NCBI GenBank assembly: GCA_017395105.1
Contig: JAFPWD010000007.1
Coordinates: forward strand, 1-39,471
Reading direction: 5' to 3'
DNA from: Clostridia bacterium
GTDB taxonomy: Bacteria; Bacillota; Clostridia; Christensenellales; CAG-138
Length of the DNA stretch: 39,471 nucleotides
This document shows, piece by piece, positions 1 to 8,946 of the stretch (positions within the stretch are counted from its first letter, which is position 1; each line of letters starts with the position of its first letter). The notes beneath the pieces are model-generated. The model was not told the origin of the DNA, ran no database searches, and saw only the letters and a list, made by a program, of their open reading frames with translations. The position numbers were made by a program, and so were the translations under genes.

Positions 1-2
1 AG

Positions 3-59
3 CGTTTTGTAATTGCCCAAGATGCTGAGAAGTTTTTGGATGTCGTTGTGAACGCTTGA
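3..59 (+). CDS. C-terminal end of an unidentified ORF cut by the window edge
   Basis: Frame 3 is open from the first base to a TGA at 57-59 and encodes an 18-residue tail ending in LDVVVNA. The other two forward frames stop within about 30 bases. The tail looks like a helical protein end, but no family can be named from so little. The next gene, degV, has its own promoter about 100 bases downstream, so this piece would belong to a separate upstream unit. It could be chance. Confidence 0.3.
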   Translation, partial: RFVIAQDAEKFLDVVVNA

Positions 60-158
60 TCTCAATTAAGTGTCAAGCTGTTGCAAATTGTTTCCCATTC
101 CCGTAAGAGATCGGATATTCCCATTCATGCGTTTGTCGTGACTATTACCCGTTAATAA

Positions 159-187
159 TTGAAATGGCGGCGATTATATGGTAAAAT
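159..187 (+). promoter_or_regulatory. sigma-A type promoter for degV
   Basis: TTGAAA at 159-164 and TAAAAT at 182-187 are separated by 17 bases. Transcription would start near 194 and give a leader of about 115 bases before degV. That leader contains the nested hairpin at 195-254. Confidence 0.6.
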
Positions 188-194
188 AAAACAA

Positions 195-254
195 TGCGTT
201 TATTCTTTCAACAAAGCTCGACAAAAGCTTTGTAAAAAACAGGCCATAAACGCA
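195..254 (+). other. nested hairpin in the degV leader
   Basis: TGCGTTTAT at 195-203 pairs perfectly with ATAAACGCA at 246-254. Inside it ACAAAGCT at 211-218 pairs perfectly with AGCTTTGT at 226-233 around a 7-base loop. There is no T-run after either arm, so this is not a simple terminator. It starts almost exactly at the predicted transcription start. I do not recognise it as a known riboswitch class. Confidence 0.5.
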
Positions 255-307
255 GCGACAGGAACAATACTATTTAATGAATTTCGTACAATGCGGAGGG
301 AAAAACC

Positions 308-1177
308 ATGCTCGTACTTTTCACCGATACCGATACCGATATGACCCCCAGGATGGCCGAAGAATACGGCTATAGGCTTATCAGCATGCCGTACAGCATC
401 GAGGATAAAAATATTTACCCGTACGTGGATTTTGATGAGTTCAATGCGCATGAGTTCTACGATGTTCTCAGAAGCGGCGTTGTGCCCAAAACAAGCGCGC
501 TGAACGTGGATGAATATAAGGAGTATTTCGAGCCCGTTTTCGCAAATGGGGACGATATTCTTTACCTGCATTTTTCAAAAAACATGAGCGGCACCTTCAA
601 TGCAATGGAGATCGCCGCCCGCGAGCTGCTCGAAAAATATCCCGAGCGCAAGTTCGATGCCATCGACACCAACGGCATATCCATCGGCAGCCTCATCCTG
701 CTCGAGCAGGCGGGCGAAATGTATAAGCGCGGCGCGGGCGTTGAGGAGATAAGGCGCTTTATCGAGGAAGAGAACCGCCGCTATGCGATCTACTTCTTTG
801 CGGACGATCTCTCGTTCTTCAAAAGAAGCGGCAGGGTTTCGGGTCTTGCCGGCGCAATGGGCACTCTGCTCTCGATCCGCCCCATAATGCATATAAACGA
901 CGAGGGCAAGCTTGTCAGCATCGGCAAGGAGAAGGGTCGCAAAAAGGCGCTTGAAAGGCTTATCAGCACCGTTATCGAGCTTGGCGACGAGGTCGAAAAG
1001 CATAGGATAATCATTACCCACAGCGATGCGCCCGAAATAGTTGAGGAAGCCGAGCGTATGCTCAAGGCGCATTTCGGCGAAAACCTCGATATTGAGCTGA
1101 TTGACGTAAACCCGACCGTCGGCTGCCACTGCGGGCCGAGCACCGTCGGAATCTGCTTCCGCGCAAAGCACAGATAA
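308..1177 (+). CDS. DegV family fatty-acid-binding protein
   Basis: This 289-residue protein is a DegV-family member of normal length. DegV (FakB-type) proteins bind a long-chain fatty acid and, in Firmicutes, can present it to the FakA kinase for entry into phospholipid synthesis. Family motifs are visible in order: KTSALN at residues 61-66, the MSGTFNA block at 93-99, the FFKRSGRVSGLAG stretch near the middle, and GCHCGPSTVGICF at the C terminus (the usual HxGPGTVGIGF motif with C and S substitutions). ATG 308 is preceded by a GCGGAGGG ribosome site at about 293-300. The gene shares a transcript with the GNAT-like gene 12 bases downstream. No fakA is in the window, so the kinase partner must lie elsewhere. 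Confidence 0.93.
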   Translation: MLVLFTDTDTDMTPRMAEEYGYRLISMPYSIEDKNIYPYVDFDEFNAHEFYDVLRSGVVPKTSALNVDEYKEYFEPVFANGDDILYLHFSKNMSGTFNAMEIAARELLEKYPERKFDAIDTNGISIGSLILLEQAGEMYKRGAGVEEIRRFIEEENRRYAIYFFADDLSFFKRSGRVSGLAGAMGTLLSIRPIMHINDEGKLVSIGKEKGRKKALERLISTVIELGDEVEKHRIIITHSDAPEIVEEAERMLKAHFGENLDIELIDVNPTVGCHCGPSTVGICFRAKHR

Positions 1178-1189
1178 TGGGTGAGGGCC

Positions 1190-2311
1190 ATGGTCGTTAT
1201 CGAAAAGGTAAAAACCAAAAAGCAGCAGAGGGAGTTTTTGAACTTTCCGCTGAAAATGTATAAGGATAATCCGTATTTCGTGCCGCCGCTCTACGGCGAC
1301 GAGAAAAAGATCTTCCGCTCGGACTACGTCTATTACGACACCTGCGATGCGGTCTATTATAATGCCTATTCGGACGGCAAAATGGTTGGGCGCATAAGTG
1401 GGATTCTGCAAAAGGCGAGCAACGAAAAGCGCAATGAAAAGCGCGTTCGCTTCACAAGATTCGATTCGATAGACGATCAGGCTGTTGCGAATGCTCTGTT
1501 TGAAGCCGTTGAAAAATGGGCGCTCGAAAAGGGGATGGACACCGTCTGCGGTCCGCTCGGCTTCTCTGATCTTGAGCGCGAGGGTCTGCTCGTTGAGGGC
1601 TTTGACGAGCTCGCTACCTTCGAGGAGCAGTACAACGCCGAATATTACGGCAGGCTGATCGAAAACTGCGGCTATGCTAAGGAAGTGGACTGGCTCGAAA
1701 GCAAGATCTATCTGCCGGACGAGCCGGACGAGCGCCTTGAAAAGCTCGGCGAAGGCTTGATGAAGCGCTATAAGCTGCATATCGGCGAAGCGAAGAACCC
1801 GCGTGATTTTGTGAACAGATATGCGGACGATCTCTTCGCCCTGCTCGACGTTGCCTATGAGGATATCTACGGCACCGTGCCGTTTACGGACGGCATGAAG
1901 AAGCTGATGGTAGACAATTTCCTGCTTATCGTCGATCTCGACAAGACCGCTGTCATACTCGATGAAAACAACAAGCTCGTCTGCCTCGGAGTAAGCTTCC
2001 CGTCCATCGCCAAGGCGGTGCAAAAGTCGGGCGGCAGGCTCACACCGATAACGCTGATAAAGCTGCTCAAGTCCATCAAAAAGCCCGAGATACTCGATCT
2101 CGGACTCGTTGCGGTCGCGCCCGAATACGCCAACAAGGGCGTTGGCGGCATAGTTTCCGCATACCTCATGCGCCTGCTTCGCGAAAGCGGCGTTAAGTAC
2201 GCGGAAACCAACCTCAATCTTGAAACGAATCACGCCATTTTGAACCAATGGAAGCGCTTCAAATCAGTTCAGCATAAGCGCAGAAGGGCGTATGTTAAAA
2301 AGCTGAAATAA
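1190..2311 (+). CDS. YghO-like protein with a C-terminal GNAT acyltransferase fold
   Basis: The reading frame gives 373 residues from ATG 1190. A GTG at 1181 is in frame, but GGGTGAGG (1179-1186) is well placed as the ribosome site for ATG 1190. The N terminus carries the run FLNFPLKMYKDNPYFVPPL, typical of the YghO-like family. The C-terminal part (roughly residues 290-345) has the strand-loop-helix VAVAPEYANKGVGGIVSAYL, which resembles the acetyl-CoA-binding Q/RxxGxG/A loop of GNAT enzymes. The substrate is unknown. The gene follows degV by 12 bases, so it is probably cotranscribed. The frequent pairing of such proteins with lipid genes makes a lipid or amine acyl acceptor conceivable, but that is inference. 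Confidence 0.75.
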   Translation: MVVIEKVKTKKQQREFLNFPLKMYKDNPYFVPPLYGDEKKIFRSDYVYYDTCDAVYYNAYSDGKMVGRISGILQKASNEKRNEKRVRFTRFDSIDDQAVANALFEAVEKWALEKGMDTVCGPLGFSDLEREGLLVEGFDELATFEEQYNAEYYGRLIENCGYAKEVDWLESKIYLPDEPDERLEKLGEGLMKRYKLHIGEAKNPRDFVNRYADDLFALLDVAYEDIYGTVPFTDGMKKLMVDNFLLIVDLDKTAVILDENNKLVCLGVSFPSIAKAVQKSGGRLTPITLIKLLKSIKKPEILDLGLVAVAPEYANKGVGGIVSAYLMRLLRESGVKYAETNLNLETNHAILNQWKRFKSVQHKRRRAYVKKLK

Positions 2312-2320
2312 GCGCGGCGC

Positions 2321-2348
2321 TTGACTTTTTTAGGGTGGGGGGTATAAT
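2321..2348 (+). promoter_or_regulatory. strong sigma-A promoter
   Basis: TTGACT at 2321-2326 and TATAAT at 2343-2348 are separated by 16 bases, starting only 9 bases after the preceding stop codon. It should drive the membrane protein gene at 2385. Confidence 0.8.
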
Positions 2349-2384
2349 CGTATCCAAAACCGAAAAGAAAGGCGGGCTCGAACA

Positions 2385-3092
2385 ATGAGTGCACCCGATC
2401 ACAGCAAATTCGCAGAAGTCATGGCGGGGCTGCTTACCATCGTCATAATCTTCTTGGTATTCTTAGCAGGGCTGGTTCTTCACGCTTTAGCACATGATGC
2501 GCCGTCGAAACCGCTTCCTAAAGAGGTGTTTGAGGAAATGGGCGTACAAATAGAGGAGCCGCCGCCTTTGGAGTTTGGTGAGCTGCTTGATCCCACGACC
2601 ATTGCTGTATTCTCCGTTCTTCTTTTTATGATGCTGAATCCCTTGCAGTCCTGCCTTTATCGGCTGCATCCCGCATGGTGCATTGTTTTCGCGGCGGTAT
2701 TCTTGGCGGGCATTGTTGCTGTTTTTGTGATCGCAGCGTATGATTGGCCGCATCTTACGGTCTTTTTCCTCCTTTCAATGCTGCTGTACATGCTGCTTGG
2801 GCTTGCCGCTTCGATCATCGCTCTGATAGTCAGGCGCGGCGAATGGAATAAAAGGCGCTATCTCGATTCGCCTTGCTTTTGGTGGGACATCTTAATGGTC
2901 TATTCGATTTTCATTTTCACCGGTATTCCATTTCTCGGCGTTTTCGTTCTTGCTTTTATTCCGCTCGTGATCGTTGCCTTCATCCCAAGGCATATCTATA
3001 TTGTTCGTGCGCTCGTTCGGAATAAAAGAGCCGATAAAAAACGGAGCGCGCCAACCGAACCCGCCGCGCTCGCCGAAGCGCAGGGTGCATAA
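2385..3092 (+). CDS. polytopic membrane protein of unknown function
   Basis: This 235-residue protein has an N-terminal TM helix (residues about 13-34) and an extracytoplasmic proline- and glutamate-rich loop around 40-65. Further hydrophobic segments lie at about 72-90, 98-118, 124-148, 166-184 and 184-200. The C-terminal tail is basic and then alanine-rich (residues 208-235). ATG 2385 follows AAAGGCGGG at a good distance. No family motif was recognised. It has its own promoter and is followed by a terminator shared with the convergent ATPase gene, so it is a single-gene transcript. Confidence 0.75.
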   Translation: MSAPDHSKFAEVMAGLLTIVIIFLVFLAGLVLHALAHDAPSKPLPKEVFEEMGVQIEEPPPLEFGELLDPTTIAVFSVLLFMMLNPLQSCLYRLHPAWCIVFAAVFLAGIVAVFVIAAYDWPHLTVFFLLSMLLYMLLGLAASIIALIVRRGEWNKRRYLDSPCFWWDILMVYSIFIFTGIPFLGVFVLAFIPLVIVAFIPRHIYIVRALVRNKRADKKRSAPTEPAALAEAQGA

Positions 3093-3176
3093 CGACTTGT
3101 CCAAGCAACAAACATAATCTAAGAGATTCCATCGGGATCTCCACCTCAACTATTCACTGTTCATTATTAACTATAA

Positions 3177-3206
3177 AAGCGCACCGGTCGCCCGATGCGC
3201 TTATTT
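3177..3206. terminator. bidirectional terminator between convergent genes
   Basis: AAGCGCA at 3177-3183 pairs with TGCGCTT at 3196-3202 around a 12-base loop that can pair further. A-runs precede it and T-rich sequence follows, so it can end both the plus-strand membrane protein transcript and the minus-strand ATPase transcript. Confidence 0.7.
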
Positions 3207-3227
3207 CGTTCAATTAAGCTTTGCGCA

Positions 3228-4751
3228 TTATCTGCGCTTATTTCCGAAAAGCCCTCTGAAAATGCTCTTGCCAATCTCTCTTCCGAAGGAGGTGGCGGCG
3301 GAGCTGGCGGCTTTGCCGAAGGCTGACTGCTTTTTCTTTGCCTGCTTCGCCTTCTTCTCTTTTTCCTTCTCCTTGCGCTCCTTTTCCTCCTGCTTTTCCT
3401 TTTCCTTGCGCTCCTTCTCGGCCTGCGCGGCGGCCTCTGCCTCGGCCTTCTCCTTGGCGGCCTGCTCCTGCTCCTCGGTGATCACTTCATACGCCGATTC
3501 GCGATCGACCGCATCCTTATACTTGGCGTTCAAGGGGCTCATATTGATGAACTGCGCGATTATGCCGATGTCCGCGGCGTTCATGCTGCTCTTGGGCGGC
3601 AGTATGTTCGCCCTTTCAACAACGGTCGGCGTGCCTTTGGCATCGAGCACGGAAACCAGCGCTTCGCCTGTTGCAAGCTCCTGAAGCGTGCGCTCGGTGT
3701 CGAACTTCTCGTTTGCGCGGAACGAGCGCGCCGCATAGCGCAGCCCCTTCTGCTCGTTCGGGGTGTAGGCGCGAAGCGCATGCTGAACGCGGTTGCCGAG
3801 CTGACCCAAAACGCTCTCGGGCACGTCCGCCGGGTTCTGAGTGATGAACCAACAGCTGACACCCTTGGAGCGGATAAGGCGAATGACCTGCTCGATCTTT
3901 TCAAGCAGAGCCTTCGGCGCATCGTTGAAGAGCAGATGTGCCTCGTCGAAGAAGAAAGCGATCTTCGGCTTATCAAGATCGCCCGCCTCGGGCAAAAGCT
4001 CGTAAAGCTCCGAAAGCATCCAAAGAAGGAAGGTGCTGTATAAAAGCGGATGCTGGAAAAGCTCGGCGGCCTCGAGTATGTTCATATAGCCGCGGCCGTC
4101 CGCATCCCAATCAAACCAGTCCTTGATATCGAGCGCAGGCTCGCCGAAGAAGATGTCGCCGCCCTCGTCCTCAAGTGCTAAAAGCGCCCTCTGGATCGCG
4201 CCGACCGACTGCGCGGCGATATTGCCGTAGGTGAGCTTGTATTCGTTTGCATTGTCGCCAACATGCTGAAGCATGCTGCGCAGATCCTTAAGATCGATCA
4301 GCAGAAGTCCGCGCTCGTCCGCGATTCGGAAAACTATCCTGAGCACGCCCTCCTGCGTTTCGTTAAGATCGAGTAGCCTTGCAAGAAGCTCGGGGCCCAT
4401 ATCCGAAATGGTGGTGCGCACGGGATGGCCGAGCTTGCCGTAAACGTCGAAGAAGCGAACGGGGTAGGAGGTGTAGTTGAAATCCGTGAGCCCCATCGAG
4501 TCGATGCTGCGGCGGATATGCTTTGTTTCAACTCCGGGAACGCACATTCCCGAAACGTCGCCCTTTATATCGGCGAGGAACACGGGAACGCCCATCGCGC
4601 TGAACGATTCGGCGATGACCTTCAGGGTAACGGTTTTGCCCGTGCCGGTCGCGCCGGCAATAAGGCCGTGGCGATTGCACATTGCGGGCTCAAGATATAC
4701 GCGCTCGTCTCCCGTTGCGAGCCAAATTTTTCCTTCTTCGCGCAGATACAT
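3228..4751 (-). CDS. HerA-like / DUF853 (YjgR family) ATPase
   Basis: This 507-residue P-loop ATPase belongs to the HerA/FtsK superfamily group annotated as DUF853 or YjgR. The Walker A motif is GATGTGKT at residues 33-40. A DIKGD motif sits at 61-65, the Walker B is IAFFFDEAH near 264-272, and a conserved [14 protein letters not shown] segment follows. The C terminus (about 425-480) is a highly charged Glu/Lys-rich stretch likely to form a coiled coil, followed by a basic glycine-containing end, as is usual for this family. ATG 4751 is preceded by AAAGGAG. Members are thought to act on DNA or as hexameric motors, but their role is poorly defined. No nurA-like nuclease is adjacent, which argues against a canonical HerA-NurA end-resection pair. 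It is a single-gene transcript. Confidence 0.9.
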   Translation of the reverse strand: MYLREEGKIWLATGDERVYLEPAMCNRHGLIAGATGTGKTVTLKVIAESFSAMGVPVFLADIKGDVSGMCVPGVETKHIRRSIDSMGLTDFNYTSYPVRFFDVYGKLGHPVRTTISDMGPELLARLLDLNETQEGVLRIVFRIADERGLLLIDLKDLRSMLQHVGDNANEYKLTYGNIAAQSVGAIQRALLALEDEGGDIFFGEPALDIKDWFDWDADGRGYMNILEAAELFQHPLLYSTFLLWMLSELYELLPEAGDLDKPKIAFFFDEAHLLFNDAPKALLEKIEQVIRLIRSKGVSCWFITQNPADVPESVLGQLGNRVQHALRAYTPNEQKGLRYAARSFRANEKFDTERTLQELATGEALVSVLDAKGTPTVVERANILPPKSSMNAADIGIIAQFINMSPLNAKYKDAVDRESAYEVITEEQEQAAKEKAEAEAAAQAEKERKEKEKQEEKERKEKEKEKKAKQAKKKQSAFGKAASSAATSFGREIGKSIFRGLFGNKRR

Positions 4752-4804
4752 AGCTTTTTCTCCTTTGTATGCCGCAGCGTGAGCGGCTTAATTCAAGCAT
4801 ATCT

Positions 4805-4833
4805 ATTATATAATTACGCGCTTTTTATGTCAA
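4805..4833 (-). promoter_or_regulatory. promoter of the HerA-like ATPase gene
   Basis: On the minus strand TTGACA (4828-4833) and TATAAT (4805-4810) are 17 bases apart, a perfect consensus sigma-A promoter about 55 bases upstream of the start codon. Confidence 0.88.
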
Positions 4834-4896
4834 GAAAATTAAATGCAAAACACGGTGCATACGCTTCGATAAATTTGTTTGAATTCTAAATGGGTA

Positions 4897-4925
4897 TTGA
4901 CGAGCATTGCATAGTGTACTATAAT
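4897..4925 (+). promoter_or_regulatory. promoter of the ytrA-like operon, with operator-like sequence
   Basis: TTGACG at 4897-4902 and TATAAT at 4920-4925 are separated by 17 bases. AGTGTA lies just before the -10 (4913-4918) and an imperfect inverted half TACAT follows at 4925-4929. GntR/YtrA-type repressors commonly bind such AGTGTA...TACA(C/T)T sites over their own promoter, so autorepression is likely but not proven. The leader to the first gene is about 135 bases. Confidence 0.75.
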
Positions 4926-5067
4926 ACATAGGACACATAATGGTGATGTGTTGCTTGCGAGGTTTGCGCTGGCGGCGGAATAAAGTGATGAAACGGGAAG
5001 AAGCCTTGAGAAATCTGTCCGAACAGTCGCCCTTCACCGATCACAATAATTTTTTTGAAAGGACGTG

Positions 5068-5481
5068 GTGGATTTGCTTATCGATAAGCATTCAAGAGTG
5101 CCGCTCTATGAGCAGGTGATCGCGCAGGTCGAGCGCGGCATACTCACCGGCGAATTCAAGGCGGACGAGCAGATACCTTCGGTGCGCCAGCTTTCAATGG
5201 AGCTTTCGGTCAACCCGAACACGCTTCAAAAGGCGTATGCGGAGCTTGAGCGCAGGGGACTTTGCTACTCGGTGCCCGGAAACGGCAGGTTCGTTTCCAA
5301 GGATGCCGAAACCAAGCTTCGCACCATGCGGCGAGAGCTCATCGAAAGGGTCGAACAGCTCGCACGCGAGCTCAAGCTTTCGGGCATCAACGAAAGCGAA
5401 GTGATCAGCGCGGTAAAGACCGCGTATGCGGACGGCGGGGGAGTGCCTGCCAATACTGTTATAGAGGGAGTAAAAAAATGA
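5068..5481 (+). CDS. GntR family transcriptional repressor, YtrA subfamily
   Basis: About 137 residues, the short length typical of YtrA-type GntR regulators, which have a winged helix and only a small C-terminal dimerisation helix pair. The N terminus contains SRVPLYEQVIAQVERGILTG and then PSVRQLSMELSVNPNTLQKAYAELERRGL, the diagnostic GntR helix-turn-helix. The start is one of two adjacent GTG codons (5065 or 5068). The ribosome site GAAAGGA ends at 5063, which makes 5068 the better-spaced choice; a TTG at 5074 is also possible. Its stop overlaps the ABC ATPase start (ATGA at 5478-5481). Known YtrA proteins repress their own operon and are relieved by cell-envelope stress. That role is likely here but is inferred from context. 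Confidence 0.9.
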   Translation: MDLLIDKHSRVPLYEQVIAQVERGILTGEFKADEQIPSVRQLSMELSVNPNTLQKAYAELERRGLCYSVPGNGRFVSKDAETKLRTMRRELIERVEQLARELKLSGINESEVISAVKTAYADGGGVPANTVIEGVKK

Positions 5482-6383
5482 TAGAGATCACAAATCTTTC
5501 CAAGGGCTTCGGCTCCGTCAAGGCTCTTGACAGCATGACCTGCACCATACCCGATGGCTGTATCTTCGGAATGGTCGGTGCGAACGGCGCGGGCAAGAGC
5601 ACGCTTTTGAGGCTCATTTCGGGCATCTATCTGCCCGATGAAGGCTCCGTTAAGATAAACGGCGAGGAGGTTTACGATAACCCCAAGGCCAAGGAGAACC
5701 TCGTGTTTTCATCCGATCTTATGCGCCTTGTTTCAAACGGCGCAACCTTGAAGCGCATGGCGCAGTTCTACGCTTCGGTTTACAAGAATTTTTCGTTTGA
5801 AAAGTTCGAGCATCTTGCGAGCATCTTCAATTTGAAGCCTTCGCTCAAGGTACGCGCGATGAGTAAGGGTATGACAAAGCAGTCCCAAACCATACTCTCG
5901 CTTGCCTGCAACACCGATATTATCCTTTTCGACGAAACCTTCGACGGTCTTGATCCCATCGCCCGCAACGTTGCGAAAAAGCTTCTTTACCGCGAGGTTT
6001 GCGACAACGGCACCACGATCATCGTTACCAGCCATTCGCTTCGCGAGCTCGAGGACACCTGCGATCAGCTCGCCATGGTCTACAAGGGCAAGATCGTTCT
6101 TCAGAGCGACGTTTCCGATCTCAAGACCAAGCTCTTCAAGGTTCAGCTTGCATTCGATCAGGAGCATTCGCGCGAGGACTTCACCGCTGCGGGGCTCGAG
6201 CTGCTTTCCTTCACCAAGGCGGGCAAGGTCGTTACCCTTATCCTCAAGGGCGACCGCGACGATGCTGAAGCGAAGCTGAACGCCATGAAGCCCGTGCTTA
6301 TGGAGGTGCTGCCGCTCTCGCTCGAGGAGGTATTCACCTACGAAATGAACGTCATGGGCTATAAGTTTGACGAGATCGACTGA
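5478..6383 (+). CDS. ABC transporter ATP-binding protein of a YtrA-type operon
   Basis: The gene encodes 301 residues from ATG 5478, preceded by AGAGGGAG and overlapping the regulator stop by 4 bases. Walker A is GANGAGKS (residues 34-41), Walker B is IILFDE (148-153) and the switch histidine is in TSHS (about 184-187). The ABC signature is clearly degenerate: AMSKGMTKQ (127-135) replaces LSGGQ. Such a changed signature is common in YtrB/EcsA-like export or resistance ATPases and does not by itself mean inactivity. About 80 residues follow the ATPase core. It should pair with the membrane protein encoded 10 bases downstream, with substrate unknown; cell-wall antibiotic response is the usual role of this operon type. 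Confidence 0.93.
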   Translation: MIEITNLSKGFGSVKALDSMTCTIPDGCIFGMVGANGAGKSTLLRLISGIYLPDEGSVKINGEEVYDNPKAKENLVFSSDLMRLVSNGATLKRMAQFYASVYKNFSFEKFEHLASIFNLKPSLKVRAMSKGMTKQSQTILSLACNTDIILFDETFDGLDPIARNVAKKLLYREVCDNGTTIIVTSHSLRELEDTCDQLAMVYKGKIVLQSDVSDLKTKLFKVQLAFDQEHSREDFTAAGLELLSFTKAGKVVTLILKGDRDDAEAKLNAMKPVLMEVLPLSLEEVFTYEMNVMGYKFDEID

Positions 6384-6393
6384 GGAGGGAAAA

Positions 6394-8847
6394 ATGAAAC
6401 TTTTTAAAGCAAAAGCATCGCTTTTCAGCGGCAGCTATTATAAGGAGCTTCTCAAGGAGCTCATGGTATTGGGCATAGTATGCGCCGCGCTCCAGCTTTT
6501 TTACGGCATAATGGGCGAATTCGGCGAAGGTGCACCGAGCTCACCCCTCGTGCTTCTGTTCGGCTTCGGCATGAACCGCGTGCATCCCGATATTTTCACG
6601 CTCTATTTCTTCGCAAGTGCGCTGAGCTTCCTTTTCACGCACGTGCATAGAAAGAACTGGGATTTCAGAAACAGCCTTCCGATCGCCAAGCGCACCATGT
6701 TTGCCTGCCACTTTGCGGCTGTCATGACATGGGCAGCGATTATCTTTATCGCAAACTTCATCGGCGTTTTCATCGGTGAAGGACTGAGAATTGCTATGAG
6801 CAGCACCTCACTTCCGGATGGCTTTGGAATCTCCGCCGTATCCATGATCAAATCGGTGATCTCCGGCGTTACGAGCTACTGCATCATAGTTATCATCGCT
6901 TCCGTGGTAAACCGCGTGTTCTCCGTGCTTGCCGCTTTCGGCGTTGTTATCGGCCTGCCGATACTCTTCATTGGCTTTGAAGCCTATATCAGGTATCGCG
7001 GCATGGATACGCTCGAGCTCCTCTTCCCGCTCGGAATTAACGGGCTTGAGACCTTCAAATTGATCGTTTCGATCCTGTTTGCCCTGCTTCTGATCGTGCT
7101 TGCATACATCGCCTACGGCAAATCCCGCGTTGAGACTTTCCAGAAGCCCGCAAGGACTGAAGCTATAAATGTGCTTATCGGCCTCGGCGTTGCCGCTTGC
7201 GTGGGCCTCATCGCAACCTTCGCCTTCGAAAACAGCGATTTAATGCGCTTTTATCAGAGCGGTCCGAAGTATGAATCTTCAAGCTGGTATCTTTGCATCG
7301 TCTATGCGTGCATACCCATGCTTATCGCGTATTTCATCTTTATGTGGATATCGCAGCGCAGCTTCGTTCGCGCGCTCAAAAAGCTCGTTTTCCTGCCGCT
7401 GGTGCTCGTTGTGTTTGGCGCGGCTATACTTATCGCAATGATCGCCGATAAGAAGTGGGAAAAGCTTGATTTCTCCGTGGAGAATATCGATTATGTTCGC
7501 ATCAAGGATGAGCATTTCGGACTGAACTCACAGCCGGGTTACTACAGCTATGCGTTTTTCTCTTCGGGCAGCCAATCAAGGGGCAGCTCCAAGGCATTCA
7601 ACGTTAAGCATACCGACAGCGCAGTTCTTCTTTCCGCATCAACGCTTGCCAAGAACTCGAAGGATAATTCGGACGATGGCGTTTCAATGCTCTTTGAAAG
7701 TTATATCAATAGCGATTATACAAAGAAGATCGAGATAACCCTAAAGGACGGCACCAAATGGGGCGTTACAGGCAATAATCACTCTGGGCCGGCAACGGCA
7801 AAGGGTCGTATCGCCCTTGAGGACGTTGAGGACAACAAGGAATACATCGATGCACTCGGCTCGCTCGATCGCTTCAAGAACGGCAAGGTCATCTATCCTC
7901 TGAACCTTGGCTCCGAGTTCAACAAAACGCTTCTTGATGAGCTCGCATCCCTCAGTTCCATTGAGCGCGCCCGCATATTCATCTCGGAGGCAAGCAACAA
8001 TTTGGGATACCCCTCCTACGTCCACGATTCCGCTCCGATATTCAAATCGGACGAATGGTCGAGCAGCTACGGCTACACGCTGATGCTCGCTTCGCCCACC
8101 TACGACCATGTTTCACTCATTGATCTTGGCGAGCATCTTCCCAAGACCACCGAGCTTTTCATGAAGCTTATGGACAAGAAAACAAGGTCGCATAAGGACT
8201 ACGGCGAGTTCATAACGATGCTCAAGAACGCAAGCTTTGCACAGCTTGAAGGCCGCTTCATCGTTCTTAAGGATGGCAAGATGCTTGAACACGGGCTGCA
8301 GCTTGAATACTCCGCAAGCCCCGTAAACAGCAATGCCTCAACCGATAAGGAATACAGCAGGATGGCGGGCGAAATCTGCACCCTGCTCGCGGAATGCATC
8401 GAGGCAAAAGAACCCATCGAGAATGCATCCACCGTTATCGGACTGGATATCTACCGTTTCTGCAAGTCGCTCGATAAATACTATTACTACGGCGAATATT
8501 CCTTCGAGGGCATGGGCATAACCGCCAAGCTCTTCGTTGGCGTAAGCGCGGAAAAGGCTGAACAGCTCATGAAGCTGATCGGAGAATTCAACGAAAAGTT
8601 CAATGCGTACAACTATGATGAGATTCCCTTCCAATATGAGTTTGAAATCATTACGGAGGCCGTTTCGGACGGCAGGCTCAAGCTCTACGATCAATTCGGC
8701 AACGAGCTGACGGTCGATGACATGGTTGGTATGTATAAGAACGGCTACCAGTGGTTCTACGTTGAGAACGGCGAGCAAAACTTCGAACAGGTCTTCATTA
8801 TGGATATCTATCAACGGCTCATGGAGCAAGGCGAAGATACGCTTTAA
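6394..8847 (+). CDS. large ABC transporter permease with C-terminal extracytoplasmic domain
   Basis: ATG 6394 lies 4 bases after GAGGAGGGA (6382-6390) and gives 817 residues. In-frame sequence extends upstream to 6367 but has no ribosome site. The first about 370 residues hold around eight hydrophobic helices (for example near 28-45, 65-85, 105-130, 150-200, 225-245, 262-280, 296-320 and 335-355). The remaining about 440 residues are soluble and contain no motif I can name. This layout resembles YtrC/D-like permeases carrying a DUF6449-type C-terminal domain. It is translationally coupled to the ATPase and completes a regulator-ATPase-permease operon. The large outer domain suggests ligand sensing or capture at the cell surface. 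Confidence 0.85.
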   Translation: MKLFKAKASLFSGSYYKELLKELMVLGIVCAALQLFYGIMGEFGEGAPSSPLVLLFGFGMNRVHPDIFTLYFFASALSFLFTHVHRKNWDFRNSLPIAKRTMFACHFAAVMTWAAIIFIANFIGVFIGEGLRIAMSSTSLPDGFGISAVSMIKSVISGVTSYCIIVIIASVVNRVFSVLAAFGVVIGLPILFIGFEAYIRYRGMDTLELLFPLGINGLETFKLIVSILFALLLIVLAYIAYGKSRVETFQKPARTEAINVLIGLGVAACVGLIATFAFENSDLMRFYQSGPKYESSSWYLCIVYACIPMLIAYFIFMWISQRSFVRALKKLVFLPLVLVVFGAAILIAMIADKKWEKLDFSVENIDYVRIKDEHFGLNSQPGYYSYAFFSSGSQSRGSSKAFNVKHTDSAVLLSASTLAKNSKDNSDDGVSMLFESYINSDYTKKIEITLKDGTKWGVTGNNHSGPATAKGRIALEDVEDNKEYIDALGSLDRFKNGKVIYPLNLGSEFNKTLLDELASLSSIERARIFISEASNNLGYPSYVHDSAPIFKSDEWSSSYGYTLMLASPTYDHVSLIDLGEHLPKTTELFMKLMDKKTRSHKDYGEFITMLKNASFAQLEGRFIVLKDGKMLEHGLQLEYSASPVNSNASTDKEYSRMAGEICTLLAECIEAKEPIENASTVIGLDIYRFCKSLDKYYYYGEYSFEGMGITAKLFVGVSAEKAEQLMKLIGEFNEKFNAYNYDEIPFQYEFEIITEAVSDGRLKLYDQFGNELTVDDMVGMYKNGYQWFYVENGEQNFEQVFIMDIYQRLMEQGEDTL

Positions 8848-8876
8848 GCGTAACAAAAGCTGAAAGCAATACCGAA

Positions 8877-8911
8877 AACAAGCTGAGAGGAAAACCGCCT
8901 CTCAGCTTGTT
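8877..8911. terminator. bidirectional terminator after the ABC operon
   Basis: A perfect 14-bp stem (8877-8890 with 8898-8911) encloses a 7-base loop. On the minus strand the stem is followed by TTTTC. It separates the convergent permease and thioredoxin-dockerin genes. Confidence 0.88.
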
Positions 8912-8946
8912 GCTTATATCAAGATGTTAGTTTCTTGCGCTCGGAC

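Noticed and set aside
159-344. 61-codon frame before degV
   Set aside because: It lies in the promoter and hairpin leader, has no ribosome site, and overlaps the degV start.
575-2248. 557-codon open frame on the minus strand opposite degV and the GNAT-like gene
   Set aside because: The plus-strand genes there have clear family motifs and ribosome sites; the minus frame has neither and reflects codon bias.
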